Notes: generated from the letters alone by a model not told the origin. 64,000 nt of DNA from Actinacidiphila paucisporea (GCF_900142575.1 NZ_FRBI01000001.1:63014-127013); one strand, 5' to 3'; shown: positions 52,767-61,242, counted from the stretch's first letter. Numbers and translations are program-made.

Positions 52767-53708
52767 ATGACGCACACCGGAACCGCCACCTCGCCGGAGA
52801 TCACCGCCGACCTGATCCGGGACCTGCTCCGCGAGCGGCACCCCGATCTGGCCCACCACCCCCTGCGGCTGGGCGCGCGCGGCTGGGACAACCAGGTGTG
52901 GCGGCTCGGCGAGGACCTGGCCGTCCGGCTGCCGTGGGCGACGGCGGGTGCGGACGCGCTGCTGCGCAAGGAGTACGCGTGGCTGCCGCTGCTGGCGCCG
53001 GGACTGCCGATGCGGGTTCCTGTACCGCAGCGGCTCGGTGAGCCGTCCGAGCGGTTTCCGCGGCCGTGGATCGTGACGACCTGGGTGCCGGGTGAGCCCG
53101 CCGACCGTGCCGCCGCCACCCGCGGTCCGCAGGCCGCGGAGGCGCTGGCGGGCTTCCTGACCGCGCTGCACCGGCCCGCCCCCGCGGACGCGCCCGAGGG
53201 GCGGGGGAGGGGGGTGGCGCTCGCCGAGGCCGAGCGGGGGTTCCGCGGGCTGGTCGAGTCGGCGACCGGCTTCGGACTGCTTCCCGACCCGGAGGCCGTG
53301 CGCGCGATCTGGGACGACGCCGTCGCCGCGCCCGTCTGGGAGGGCCCGGCGCTGTGGCTGCATGGCGATCTACACCCGGCCAACGTCCTCACCGCGGACG
53401 GCACTTTCTGCGGGGTGATCGACTTCGGCGACATGTGCGCAGGGGACCCGGCCTGCGACCTCGCGGCCGCCTGGATACTCCTCCCGGACGGCGCCGCCCC
53501 CGCCTTCCACCGCGCCTACCTTCCGGGCGCCGACCCCGCGACGCTGCGCCGCGCCCGTGGCTGGGCGGTGGTGAAGGCCCTGGCGGGTCTTGTCATCGGC
53601 GACGCCGGGGTCCACGGCCGGCCGGGCGGGAAGGCCAGTTGGGGGCCGCCGGCCCGCGCCTCCCTGGGCCGCCTCCTCGCGACGAGCGGCGCCACGGCCT
53701 CCGGGTGA
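52767..53708 (+). CDS. Aminoglycoside phosphotransferase-family (APH) protein
   Basis: A 313-residue kinase-fold protein: catalytic HGDLHPANVL and DFG-equivalent IDFGDMCAGDPACDLA are intact, so it should transfer phosphate. APH proteins act on aminoglycosides, macrolides, choline or other alcohols; the substrate cannot be assigned. I use ATG 52767; a TACGGT -10 element ends only a few bases upstream, so the transcript is probably leaderless, and the TTG 52758 start is less likely. Confidence 0.88.
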   Translation: MTHTGTATSPEITADLIRDLLRERHPDLAHHPLRLGARGWDNQVWRLGEDLAVRLPWATAGADALLRKEYAWLPLLAPGLPMRVPVPQRLGEPSERFPRPWIVTTWVPGEPADRAAATRGPQAAEALAGFLTALHRPAPADAPEGRGRGVALAEAERGFRGLVESATGFGLLPDPEAVRAIWDDAVAAPVWEGPALWLHGDLHPANVLTADGTFCGVIDFGDMCAGDPACDLAAAWILLPDGAAPAFHRAYLPGADPATLRRARGWAVVKALAGLVIGDAGVHGRPGGKASWGPPARASLGRLLATSGATASG

Positions 53709-53800
53709 GACTCTGGGTGAGCCGCCGGATGAGGGCCGTCACCCGGGCGACGGCGTCCGGCGCCACGGATGCGGCCGCCGCGCGGTGATATGACCTTCGT

Positions 53801-54724
53801 ATGACGCAGATGTCGCACGACGAGATACTCGCGGGCCGGCTCGGCGAGGCCGGATACGAGGCGAGGACCGTGCAGAAGGCCGTCGGCGGGGTGGTCGCCG
53901 TCGCCGGGCTGGTGACGTTGGAGGACGGCACCGAGCTGTTCGCCAAGACCCTGCTCGCGCCGGACGGCGAGCCGGATCGGGACGTCTTCCCGGTCGAGTC
54001 CGCCGGCCTGTCGGAACTGCGCGATCTCGGCGGCGCGACGACCCCCGACGTGCTGTACGCCTCGTCCCGCATCCTCGTCCTGGAAAGGATGCGGCCGCGC
54101 CGGGACGACGAGCGCTTCTGGGAGCAGCTCGCCCACATGCTCGCCGCCCTGCACAAGTCCACCGTCTCCGACCGCTTCGGGTGGCACCGCGACGGCTGGC
54201 TGGGCCGCCTGCGCCAGGACAACACCTGGGAGACCGACGGCCACACCTTCTTCGCCGAGCGCCGCATCCTGCGCTGGCTCGCCGAACCGCCGGTCGAAGC
54301 CGCCTTCACCCGCGAGGAGTGCCAGGCGCTGGAGAGGCTGTGCGCGGCACTCCCCGACCTGATCCCGGCGCAGCCCCCCTCGCTGACCCACGGCGACCTG
54401 TGGCAGGAGAACCTGGTCGCGACCCCCGCCGGCGCCCCCGTCCTCATCGACCCCGCCGTCTCCTACAGCTGGCCGGAGGCCGACCTCAGCATGCTGTGGT
54501 GCTCACCCCGGCCGCCGGTCTCGGAACGCTTCTTCGCCGTCTACGAGGAGATCGCCCCGCTCCACGACGGCTGGCGGGACCGTATGCCCCTCCTCCACCT
54601 GCGCGAACTGCTCAGCATCGTCGCCCACGACGCCGACGACTGGGGCGCCGCCGAGGCGGTCAGGCGGACCATCGCCCCCTTCCGCCGCGTCGGCGGCACC
54701 CCGCCCGGTACGGCTCAGCGGTAG
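53801..54724 (+). CDS. Fructosamine/ketosamine-3-kinase family protein
   Basis: A 307-residue kinase-fold protein of the fructosamine kinase group: GGVVAVAGLVTLEDGTELFAKT is the ATP-binding start, ESAGLSELRD the FN3K-like helix, LTHGDLWQENLV the catalytic loop with D, and LIDPAVSYSWPEADLSMLW the metal site. Bacterial members phosphorylate glycated amines, reversing protein glycation. A TATGAC box about 9 bp before ATG 53801 suggests a leaderless mRNA. It is the second kinase-fold gene in a row but not obviously homologous to the first beyond fold. Confidence 0.9.
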   Translation: MTQMSHDEILAGRLGEAGYEARTVQKAVGGVVAVAGLVTLEDGTELFAKTLLAPDGEPDRDVFPVESAGLSELRDLGGATTPDVLYASSRILVLERMRPRRDDERFWEQLAHMLAALHKSTVSDRFGWHRDGWLGRLRQDNTWETDGHTFFAERRILRWLAEPPVEAAFTREECQALERLCAALPDLIPAQPPSLTHGDLWQENLVATPAGAPVLIDPAVSYSWPEADLSMLWCSPRPPVSERFFAVYEEIAPLHDGWRDRMPLLHLRELLSIVAHDADDWGAAEAVRRTIAPFRRVGGTPPGTAQR

Positions 54725-54828
54725 CGCGGCAGGTCCTCCGTGGAGATCGTCCACTCGCCGATCGTGACGTCCTCGCCGTAGACGAAGTCCGTACGGGTCG
54801 CGTACCGCGGCCCGTTGGCGACCGCCAT
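54715..54828 (-). CDS. Predicted 37-aa protein, unrecognised
   Basis: A frame too short for routine calling. It starts at ATG 54828, with GGAG upstream, and encodes 37 residues beginning MAVANGPRYATRTDFVYGED and ending DLPRYR. All but one of its codons end in G or C, as for genuine genes here, and the composition is protein-like (V, Y, E, D, W, T). The stop overlaps the kinase gene on the other strand by 10 bp. No function is known to me. The rest of the gap to the SDR gene has no gene. Confidence 0.6.
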   Translation of the reverse strand: MAVANGPRYATRTDFVYGEDVTIGEWTISTEDLPRYR

Positions 54829-54903
54829 GGCACCCGCTCCTTCCGCTCCGCCGGAGACCCGCCCCGATTATCGCGGCGCCGCCGGTCATCGACACGCCTG
54901 CCG

Positions 54904-55668
54904 TCAGGCGGAGGCGCCGCCGTCGATGACCAGGTCGGTGCCGACCAGGGAGGCGGCGTCCGGGGAGGCCAGGTAGAGGATGGCCGCGGCGACCTCCGCG
55001 GTGGAGGAGACGCGGCCGAGCGGGACGGTGGCCTTCATGCGGTCGGCGCGGTCGGCGTCGGTCTCGCCGGGGCGCAGGGACATGGGGGTGTCGGCCGGGC
55101 CGGGGCTCACCGCGTTGATGCGGACGCCGTCGGCGATGTGGTCGAGGGCGGCGGCCCTGGTCAGGGCGGAGACAGCGGCCTTGGTGGTGAGGTAGCCGGC
55201 CACGCCGGGGATGCGGCTGTGGGCGCCGAGGTTGGAGGCGACGTTGACGATGGCGCCGCCGGCCGGCTGGTCGCGCATCCGGGCGACCTGGGCCTGGAGG
55301 CCGAGGAGCACGCCGGTGACGTTGACGTCGAGGAGGGTGCGCCAGTCCTCCTCGGGGAGTTCGGCCACGGGTGCGCCGCCGCGGAAGACGCCCGCGTTGT
55401 TGACGGCGACGTCCAGGCTGCCGAAGTGCTCGACGCTGCGGCGGACCAGGGCCTTGGCGTCCGCGGAGCGCGTCACGTCGGCGGTGACGGCGACGGCGGT
55501 GCCGCCCGCCTTCTCTATCAGCGCGACCGTCTCGTCGAGCGGTCCCGCGGTACGTCCGGCGGCGAGCACCGAGGCCCCCTCGGTGGCGAAGGCCAGTGCG
55601 GTGGCCCGGCCGATTCCGGTGCCCGCGCCGGTGACGAGAACGGCCTTGCCGGTGAAGCGTGCGGTCAT
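54904..55668 (-). CDS. SDR family oxidoreductase
   Basis: A 254-residue classical short-chain dehydrogenase: cofactor motif TGAGTGIGR at residues 14-22, NNAG, catalytic Ser in NVASNLGAHSR and YxxxK in AGYLTTKAAV. The C-terminal LYLASPDAASLVGTDLVIDGGAS is typical. Arg downstream of the third strand (AAGRT) suggests NADP. The substrate is unknown. It is probably transcribed from a promoter carrying the TetR box at 55848 and controlled by the adjacent TetR. Confidence 0.93.
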   Translation of the reverse strand: MTARFTGKAVLVTGAGTGIGRATALAFATEGASVLAAGRTAGPLDETVALIEKAGGTAVAVTADVTRSADAKALVRRSVEHFGSLDVAVNNAGVFRGGAPVAELPEEDWRTLLDVNVTGVLLGLQAQVARMRDQPAGGAIVNVASNLGAHSRIPGVAGYLTTKAAVSALTRAAALDHIADGVRINAVSPGPADTPMSLRPGETDADRADRMKATVPLGRVSSTAEVAAAILYLASPDAASLVGTDLVIDGGASA

Positions 55669-55698
55669 TGCTGACTCCCTGGGTGGTGGGTGACTCGG

Positions 55699-55829
55699 TC
55701 AGTCGGTAAGGGCGTGGAGGACCGCGAGGCAGCCGATGGCGGCCGGCGCGAGCGCCCGGCGGCGGTCGCGGAGGAAGAGGGCCCGCCGTCCGCCGAACCG
55801 GTCGGCGACCCAGCCGCTGCGGCGGTCAT
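55699..55829 (-). pseudogene. Broken gene remnant between TetR box and SDR
   Basis: ATG 55829 follows a good GGGGAGA site and the TetR box. After five codons the ATG frame loses coding character. The overlapping frame then reads WVADRFGGRRALFLRD and IGCLAVLHALTD to a stop at 55699, with G or C at almost every third position. The pattern fits a former gene that lost most of its length and its reading frame. The original product is not identifiable. Confidence 0.5.
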
Positions 55830-55847
55830 GTCTCCCCGTTCATACAA

Positions 55848-55858
55848 GACCGATCGTT
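55848..55858. promoter_or_regulatory. TetR box upstream of SDR unit
   Basis: GACCGATCGTT, on the opposite strand AACGATCGGTC, matches the sequence ahead of the TetR gene at 56512-56522. It lies about 20 bp upstream of ATG 55829. Confidence 0.6.
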
Positions 55859-55903
55859 CTGGAATGTGGCCAGGAGAAAACGCTGCCGCGCGGTCGGCGC
55901 CGC

Positions 55904-56488
55904 TCAGTCCAGCAGCGTCAGCGCCTGCTCGGCCGCGTCCCTGACCCGTCCCGGGTCGTCCGAGGTCTTGCCGACCACCCGCAGCCCCTGCATCAGCACC
56001 AGCAGCATGCGGGCGAGCGTGCGCGGATCGCGGTCGGCGGGCAGCTCGCCCTGCGCGAGCGCCCGGGTCAGCGCCGAGTGCAGGAGCGTCTCGACGTGCG
56101 ACCAGCTCGCCTCGACCCGCCGGGCCGCCGCAGGGTCGTGCGCGCCCAGCTCGGCGGCCGTGTTGGTGATGAGGCACCCCTTCAGGCGCCGGTCGCCCGA
56201 GCCGGCCTCGCCGGCGAAGCGCCGCACCACCGCGCGCACGGCGGGCAGTGCGGGGCCCGGCTGGGACAGCTCGCGCAGCAGGCCCGGGTCGCAGTTCTCG
56301 TTGTAGCGGTCCAGCGCCTTCAGATACAGCTCGTGCTTGTTGCCGAAGGTGGCGTAGATGCTGGCCCGCCCGACGCCGAGGTGGTCGACCAGGTCCGCCA
56401 TCGAGGTCGCCTCGTAGCCGCGCTGCCAGAACAGCTCAAGAGCTGACTGGAGGGCGGCGTCCGGGTCGAATTCCTTGGTCCTGGCCAC
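55904..56488 (-). CDS. TetR/AcrR family transcriptional regulator
   Basis: A 194-residue TetR: DPDAALQSALELFWQRGYEATSMADLVDHLGVGRASIYATFGNKHELYLKAL is the DNA-binding domain, residues 8-59. The C-terminal part has the RRLKGCLITNTAAELGAHDP segment of the TetR_C_16-like group. The AACGATCGGTC box 24 bp upstream of its ATG recurs ahead of the SDR unit, so it probably represses itself and the SDR gene. Confidence 0.92.
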   Translation of the reverse strand: MARTKEFDPDAALQSALELFWQRGYEATSMADLVDHLGVGRASIYATFGNKHELYLKALDRYNENCDPGLLRELSQPGPALPAVRAVVRRFAGEAGSGDRRLKGCLITNTAAELGAHDPAAARRVEASWSHVETLLHSALTRALAQGELPADRDPRTLARMLLVLMQGLRVVGKTSDDPGRVRDAAEQALTLLD

Positions 56489-56511
56489 GCGCGGACTCTA
56501 GGTCATAATGA

Positions 56512-56522
56512 AACGATCGGTC
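56512..56522. promoter_or_regulatory. TetR box upstream of the TetR gene
   Basis: AACGATCGGTC, the same 11 bp as the SDR-side box on the opposite strand, with a CGATCG core. It also touches the end of the ATPase gene at 56525. Confidence 0.6.
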
Positions 56523-56524
56523 AA

Positions 56525-57007
56525 TTATCCGCGGCGCGGCGGCGTCTGGACGGTCGCCGTCTCCGGTGCCGAGGCCCCCGAGGGCTCCGGCAGCTCCACC
56601 TCGGCCCACACCGTCTTCGACGGGAAGGGGCCCGACGTCACGCCCCACCGGGCGGCGAGCGCGGTGACCAGCAGCAGTCCGCGCCCGGACTCGTCGTCGG
56701 GCTCCCCGGGCCGGGGCACCGCCGGGAGGCGTTCGCCCCGGGTGTCGGTGACCTCGATACGGAGGCGGTCCGCCGTGATCTCCAGCGTCAGCCGGAAGTT
56801 CCGCCCGGGCACGCGGCCGTGCAGGGCCGCGTTCGCGGCGAGTTCGGCGACGACGTGCGCGGCGGCGTCGTGCGGCAGCCCCCACCCGCCGAGTTGGGCG
56901 ACGGTCAGGAGTCGCGCCCGCTGGGCGCCACGCCGGGTGGAGGGCAACTCGGCGCTGAACCGCCGTGCGGGGGCGGCGACTTCGGGGGTACGGGTGTCAT
57001 GGCTCAC
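56525..57007 (-). CDS. ATP-binding protein, anti-sigma/HATPase_c_2 type
   Basis: A 160-residue GHKL ATPase of the RsbW-like group found by the hundreds in Streptomyces. The N box is AAHVVAELAANAALHGRV, and the G1/G2 region is DESGRGLLLVTALAARWGV. Such proteins can bind sigma factors or regulators. I start at GTG 57007 (VSHDTRTPEV) since the longer frame upstream lacks family similarity. It is divergent from the XRE/DUF397 pair, a recurrent arrangement in actinomycetes. Confidence 0.82.
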   Translation of the reverse strand: MSHDTRTPEVAAPARRFSAELPSTRRGAQRARLLTVAQLGGWGLPHDAAAHVVAELAANAALHGRVPGRNFRLTLEITADRLRIEVTDTRGERLPAVPRPGEPDDESGRGLLLVTALAARWGVTSGPFPSKTVWAEVELPEPSGASAPETATVQTPPRRG

Positions 57008-57253
57008 CTCACCGAGAGTGGCCGCGCCGCAACCCCTGTGACCAGCACCGCAGGCCGCCCTGTGGCCTGCTGTCCGGCTGCGTGGCCCGCGCGGACGCCG
57101 GTTGTACGGGCACGTACGGGCCGCCGTACGCCTCCGGTCACTCAAAAGGGGTGACAATCCGTCAGTTCGCCGGACGCGCACAAATGTCCGTGCATACTCT
57201 GTATGGCGCGAACTACGCATAAACTACGCACCGACGCGACGGTGGGGGTCGAC

Positions 57254-58120
57254 ATGGTCGACGGCAAGGACTACACAACGGACGGCGCCGACGGTCCCGA
57301 CTGGGACTCCGGCCTTGAGGACGACGCCAGCGGCGTCATGAAGACGGTCGGCCGCCAGATCAAGGCGTGGCGCGAGGCCGCCAGCCTGACCCAGGCGGAA
57401 TTCGGCGCCGCGATCGGCTACGGCGAGGAGATGGTCTCCAAGGTGGAGCGGGGCGTCCGCGTCCCCAAACCGGCCTTCCTCGACAACGCGGACCGCGTCC
57501 TGGACGCGGGCGGCAAGCTGTCCGCCATGAAGCCGGACGTGGCGGAGGCGCGGTACCCGAAGAAGGTCCGCGACCTGGCCAAGTTGGAGGCCAACGCGGT
57601 CGAGTTGGGCGCGTACGGCAACACCGTGGTGCATGGGCTTCTTCAGACCGAGGAGTACGCCACCGCGAACTTCCATCAGCGGCAACCGGCCTATTCGGAG
57701 GACGAGATTGATCGGTTGGTGTCCGCGCGTATGGCCCGGCAAAGCATCTTCGAGCGACGGCCAGCACCGCTGCTGACTTTCGTCCAGGAAGAAGCGGTCC
57801 TGCGGCGGCCGGTCGGCGGCAAAATGGTCCTGAAGCGACAGCTCGAACACATGCTGGCCCTCGGGAAGTTGCGGCATGTCGAGATTCAGATGATGCCCAC
57901 CGGCACAGAGGAGCACGCCGGATTGGGAGGTTCGCTACAGGTGCTGAAGCTCAAGGGCGGCATGACTGTTGGGCACAACGAAGTTCAATTGACCAGTCGC
58001 TTGATCTCCGACCCGAAGGAGGTACAAGTCCTTGAGATGCGTTATGGCATGATCCGAGCGCAGGCCCTCACACCGCGCCAGTCGCTGGCCCTCATCGAGA
58101 AACTGCGGGGAGACACATGA
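57254..58120 (+). CDS. XRE family regulator with DUF5753 (Scr1 type)
   Basis: A 288-residue regulator. The N-terminal HTH is GRQIKAWREAASLTQAEFGAAIGYGEEMVSKVERG (near residues 30-65). The rest is the DUF5753 domain (AVELGAYGNTVVHGLLQTEEYATA...RQSIFERRPAPLLTFVQEEAVLRRPVGG). I choose ATG 57254 with GGTGGGGG upstream; ATG 57203 lies only 3 bp after a TACTCT -10-like element and would not be on the transcript. It is coupled to the DUF397 gene by ATGA. Confidence 0.93.
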   Translation: MVDGKDYTTDGADGPDWDSGLEDDASGVMKTVGRQIKAWREAASLTQAEFGAAIGYGEEMVSKVERGVRVPKPAFLDNADRVLDAGGKLSAMKPDVAEARYPKKVRDLAKLEANAVELGAYGNTVVHGLLQTEEYATANFHQRQPAYSEDEIDRLVSARMARQSIFERRPAPLLTFVQEEAVLRRPVGGKMVLKRQLEHMLALGKLRHVEIQMMPTGTEEHAGLGGSLQVLKLKGGMTVGHNEVQLTSRLISDPKEVQVLEMRYGMIRAQALTPRQSLALIEKLRGDT

Positions 58121-58383
58121 CCCTCAAGACCTCTGCCGGAGCCGGGTGCGTACCGGAGTGGACCAAGAGCAGCTACAGCGGGAGCAACAACAACGACTGC
58201 GTCGAGGTCGCCTGGGTGAAGAGCAGTTACAGCACGAACGACGGTCCGGAGTGTGTCGAGGTCGCTGCGTCCGGTGGCGCAATACTCGTACGGGACTCGA
58301 AGGACCCGGAGGGCCCCCGCTTCTCGTTCACGCCAGAGGCCTGGTCCTCGTTCCTGGCGTACGCGGCGACCCGCGAGGTCTGA
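58117..58383 (+). CDS. DUF397 protein with doubled motif
   Basis: An 88-residue DUF397 protein, a small partner usually encoded next to Scr1-type XRE regulators and thought to be controlled by them. The diagnostic W-(T/V)-KSSYS...CVEVA segment occurs twice, at residues 15-32 and 33-50, while a single copy is normal. The remainder, GGAILVRDSKDPEGPRFSFTPEAWSSFL, is standard. Its ATG lies inside the stop of the XRE gene. Confidence 0.92.
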   Translation: MTLKTSAGAGCVPEWTKSSYSGSNNNDCVEVAWVKSSYSTNDGPECVEVAASGGAILVRDSKDPEGPRFSFTPEAWSSFLAYAATREV

Positions 58384-58451
58384 GCCGCACCGCGTAACCC
58401 GTCACACCGCGGGCGCGGGCTCAGCCGCAAGTGCACCCCTAGGCTGACGTG

Positions 58452-59747
58452 ATGTCAGGAACAGCGGACGAACTCCGGTACACCGGAACCGACTTCGACG
58501 GCGGCCCGAACCTGTGGCGGCAGCGGGACTTCGTCCTGCTCTGGAGCGGTCAAGCGGTCAGCGAGATGGGCTCGGCGGTCACGCAGCTCGCGTTGCCGCT
58601 GGTCGCGGTCGTCGCACTGAAGGCGAGCACCTTTCAGGTCGGGTTGCTGACGGCCGCCACTACCGTGGCGTTCGCGGTGATAGCACTGCCCGCGGGGGCA
58701 TGGGTGGACCGCGGGTCCAAGCGGGCCATCATGATCGCCTGCGACCTCCTCCGCCTGCTGATCATCGGCTCGATCCCGGTGGTGGGCGCGTTCGGCGGCT
58801 TGACGATGGCGCAGCTCTACGCCGTCGCCGTCGCGGCCGGGGTGTGCACTGTGTTCTTCGACGTCTCGTACCAGAGTTACGTGCCGTCGCTGGTTCGCGC
58901 CGAGTACCGGATCGAGGCCAACGGGAAGTTGGCGACCACCCAGGCCTTCGCGCAGTTCGGGGGCCCCGGCCTGGGCGGGGCACTGGTCGCGGCCTTCGGC
59001 GCCGCGGGGGCTCTGACGGCGGATGCGGCCTCGTACGCCTTCTCGGTCGCCTCGATCGTCGGGATCAGGTCGCGCGAGGAGCCGCCGCCCGCGGGGCGGG
59101 CGGAGGAGACGCTGCTGAGCAGGATCGCCCAGGGGCTGAGATTCGTTCTCCGGCACCCGATATTGCGCAAGATCGTGCTGTGCACGGCCACCGCGAACCT
59201 CTTCAACGGCATGAGTGCGGCGCTGGCGACGATCTTCCTCATCCGGGTGCTGCACGTGCGTCCCGCGCTGATCGGGCTGATCGTGGCGGGCGCGGCCGTC
59301 GGCGGGGTCGTCGGCGGAGCGTGCGCGGGTCGGCTCGCCAAGAGGATCGGCACGGCGCGGGTCCTGTGGGTGTCGATGCTGGTGCTCAGCGCGCCGCAGG
59401 TCGTCGCGGCGGCTGCGTGGCGGGGCTGGGGGGTGCTGCTCTTCCCGCTGGGCTGGGGCGCCGCGTACTTCTCCGCGATGGTCTTCAACGTCGCACAGCT
59501 CAGCTATCGGCAGTCGGTGACACCGCCGGAGCTGATGGGCCGGATGAACGCGGCCGTCCGGTGGATCGTGTGGGGCACGCGGCCGCTCGGCGCCCTTCTC
59601 GGCGGGGTCCTCGGCGCGCAGATCGGTATACGGCCCACCCTCTGGCTGGCCTTCGCCGGCTCCTGGGCGGCCGGCTGGTTCCTCTTCTTCTCCCCGCTCC
59701 GCCGCCTGCGCGACACTCCCGCACCCGCTCTCGGGGTCGCCCCGTGA
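58452..59747 (+). CDS. MFS transporter (MFS_3/enterobactin-exporter-like)
   Basis: A 431-residue protein with 12 membrane segments: WRQRDFVLLWSGQAVSEMGSAVTQLALPL is the first helix of the MFS_3 group, PAGAWVDRGSKRAIMIACDLLR its motif A. The group exports drugs or siderophores, but the substrate is unknown. A TAGGCT box (58440-58445) ends 6 bp before ATG 58452, implying a leaderless mRNA; the GTG at 58449 would lie at or upstream of the transcript start. Terminal PAPALGVAP is disordered. Confidence 0.92.
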   Translation: MSGTADELRYTGTDFDGGPNLWRQRDFVLLWSGQAVSEMGSAVTQLALPLVAVVALKASTFQVGLLTAATTVAFAVIALPAGAWVDRGSKRAIMIACDLLRLLIIGSIPVVGAFGGLTMAQLYAVAVAAGVCTVFFDVSYQSYVPSLVRAEYRIEANGKLATTQAFAQFGGPGLGGALVAAFGAAGALTADAASYAFSVASIVGIRSREEPPPAGRAEETLLSRIAQGLRFVLRHPILRKIVLCTATANLFNGMSAALATIFLIRVLHVRPALIGLIVAGAAVGGVVGGACAGRLAKRIGTARVLWVSMLVLSAPQVVAAAAWRGWGVLLFPLGWGAAYFSAMVFNVAQLSYRQSVTPPELMGRMNAAVRWIVWGTRPLGALLGGVLGAQIGIRPTLWLAFAGSWAAGWFLFFSPLRRLRDTPAPALGVAP

Positions 59748-59866
59748 CGGCGCCGGGGGCGGTGGCACCGAAGAGCCCTAACGGGTACGTCCGCCACTGC
59801 CACAGCCTTGAGCACGAGGACGACGACCTGATGCGGCCCTGGACGATCGTCGAGGCCGGCGACTGA
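59744..59866 (+). pseudogene. C-terminal remnant of a multicopper oxidase
   Basis: After the MFS stop a 40-residue frame ends with GYVRHCHSLEHEDDDLMRPW. The HCH-x3-H-x4-M pattern is the last copper-binding motif of CotA/bilirubin-oxidase-type multicopper oxidases (usual form WHCHILEHEDNDMMRP). It holds type 1 and type 3 ligands and is meaningless alone. No other part of such an enzyme is nearby, so this is the stub of a deleted gene. The W before HCH is R here. Confidence 0.75.
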
Positions 59867-59986
59867 CGCCGCAGCTTCCGGTGTGACGCAGGTCACTCCC
59901 TGCTGGTGGAGTGGACCGCAACCCTCCGCACCGCCCACCGCATTGGACAAGGCAGGAGCCCGCGGGGGCCGGGCGGCGGAGGTGTG

Positions 59987-60475
59987 GTGAACGACAGCCA
60001 GGACGCGTTGGCGGCATTCGTCTCGGCCCGGCGCACCGCCCTTTTCCGCAGCGCGTACCTGCTGTGCGGAAACCGTGAGGAGGCGGAGGACCTGGTCCAG
60101 AGCACCCTGGTCAAGGTGGTGCTCAACTGGCGCCGGCTGCAACGCGTCGACAACGTCGACGCGTACACGCGCAAGACGCTGGTCAACACCTTCATCGCCT
60201 CCCGCCGGCGCTTCTGGCGGCGGGAGCAGCCGTACGGGGAGCTTCCCGAGGAAGGCGCCTCCGCCGACGGCGACCCCGACGTCGGCATCGCGGTGCGCGC
60301 GGCCCTGGCCCGGCTCACACCCGTGCAGCGTGTGGTGCTCGTCCTGCGCTACTGGGAGGACCTGAGCGTCGGGGAAACCGCCAGGCAGCTGGACCTGCGG
60401 GAGAACACGGTCAAGAGCCACGCTGCCAGGGGCCTGGCAGTGCTGCGCACTGACGTCCTGGAGACGATGACATGA
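59987..60475 (+). CDS. SigE-family ECF RNA polymerase sigma factor
   Basis: A 162-residue sigma-70 family protein. Region 2 is ALFRSAYLLCGNREEAEDLVQSTLVKVVLNW. Region 4 is ALARLTPVQRVVLVLRYWEDLSVGETARQLDLRENTVKSHAARGLAVLR. It belongs to the SigE (actinomycete) ECF group. I use GTG 59987 with GGAGG just upstream. The partner gene overlaps by four bases and would be a membrane anti-sigma-like protein. GCAACC at 59920, in the upstream region, could be an autoregulated -35 element but this is speculative. Confidence 0.9.
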   Translation: MNDSQDALAAFVSARRTALFRSAYLLCGNREEAEDLVQSTLVKVVLNWRRLQRVDNVDAYTRKTLVNTFIASRRRFWRREQPYGELPEEGASADGDPDVGIAVRAALARLTPVQRVVLVLRYWEDLSVGETARQLDLRENTVKSHAARGLAVLRTDVLETMT

Positions 60476-61242
60476 GCGACAAGAACAGCCGGACGCGGGA
60501 ACTCCTGGAACACGCGGTCGACGGAGTCGCTCCGCCCGCGGGTGGGCTTCCCGTGGAAGCGGTGTTCCATCGGGCGGCCCAGCTGCGCAGACGACGTCGG
60601 GGCCTGGTGGCGGGGGCGGCGACGGCGGCCGCCGCCGTCCTCGCCTTCACCGCGACCGAACTGCCCGGCACGGGTCTGCGCACGCAGGCCGCGTCACCGC
60701 CGATCCAGGCCTCGCAGCCGGAGAAGACGACCGCGAAGGCGACGCCGAGGGGCAGGGGCTCCGACGCGGAAGCGATCGTGCGCCGCATCCTGCCCGGCGG
60801 GGTGACGGCGTTCAAGGTGCGGAGCCTCGTCAACGAGAGCCCCGACCAGGGCGACCTCGACGGCGTCTACCGCATCGTCCGTGGTGGGAGAACGGGCACG
60901 CTCCAGTTCGTCTGGGGCCTCACGGTCGATCCCAGCCTGGCCTGCGAGCCCGCCGTGGGCCAGTTGTCATGCTCCACGTCCCGTGCCGGGACGGGGCACC
61001 TCAGGGCCGAGAAGATGGCACACGCAACCTTCGACGGCTACGGGAACTCCACTGCCCGCGCCTACGCGGCGTTGCTGGCGACCGGCAACGTGCGGGTGCT
61101 CTTCGTCACCGAGACCGCGGGCTTCCCGGCAGACGACGGCTCCACCCCGCCCACGGCTCTGCCGCTGCTCACCATGGCGGAACTGACCGCCCTCGCCCTG
61201 CGCCCCGAGCTGAAAGCAGGGGCGAACCTCAAGCCGCAGTAG
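60472..61242 (+). CDS. Single-pass membrane protein, candidate anti-sigma partner
   Basis: A 256-residue protein with a cytoplasmic N terminus (residues 1-42, ending LRRRRRG), one membrane helix (LVAGAATAAAAVLAFTATEL) and an extracellular domain of about 190 residues with two Cys. Its gene overlaps that of the SigE-type sigma factor (ATGA). In this group the partner often modulates the sigma factor, but no zinc anti-sigma motif is present. The outer domain GLTVDPSLACEPAVGQLSCSTSRAGTGHLRAEK is unfamiliar. Confidence 0.75.
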   Translation: MSDKNSRTRELLEHAVDGVAPPAGGLPVEAVFHRAAQLRRRRRGLVAGAATAAAAVLAFTATELPGTGLRTQAASPPIQASQPEKTTAKATPRGRGSDAEAIVRRILPGGVTAFKVRSLVNESPDQGDLDGVYRIVRGGRTGTLQFVWGLTVDPSLACEPAVGQLSCSTSRAGTGHLRAEKMAHATFDGYGNSTARAYAALLATGNVRVLFVTETAGFPADDGSTPPTALPLLTMAELTALALRPELKAGANLKPQ

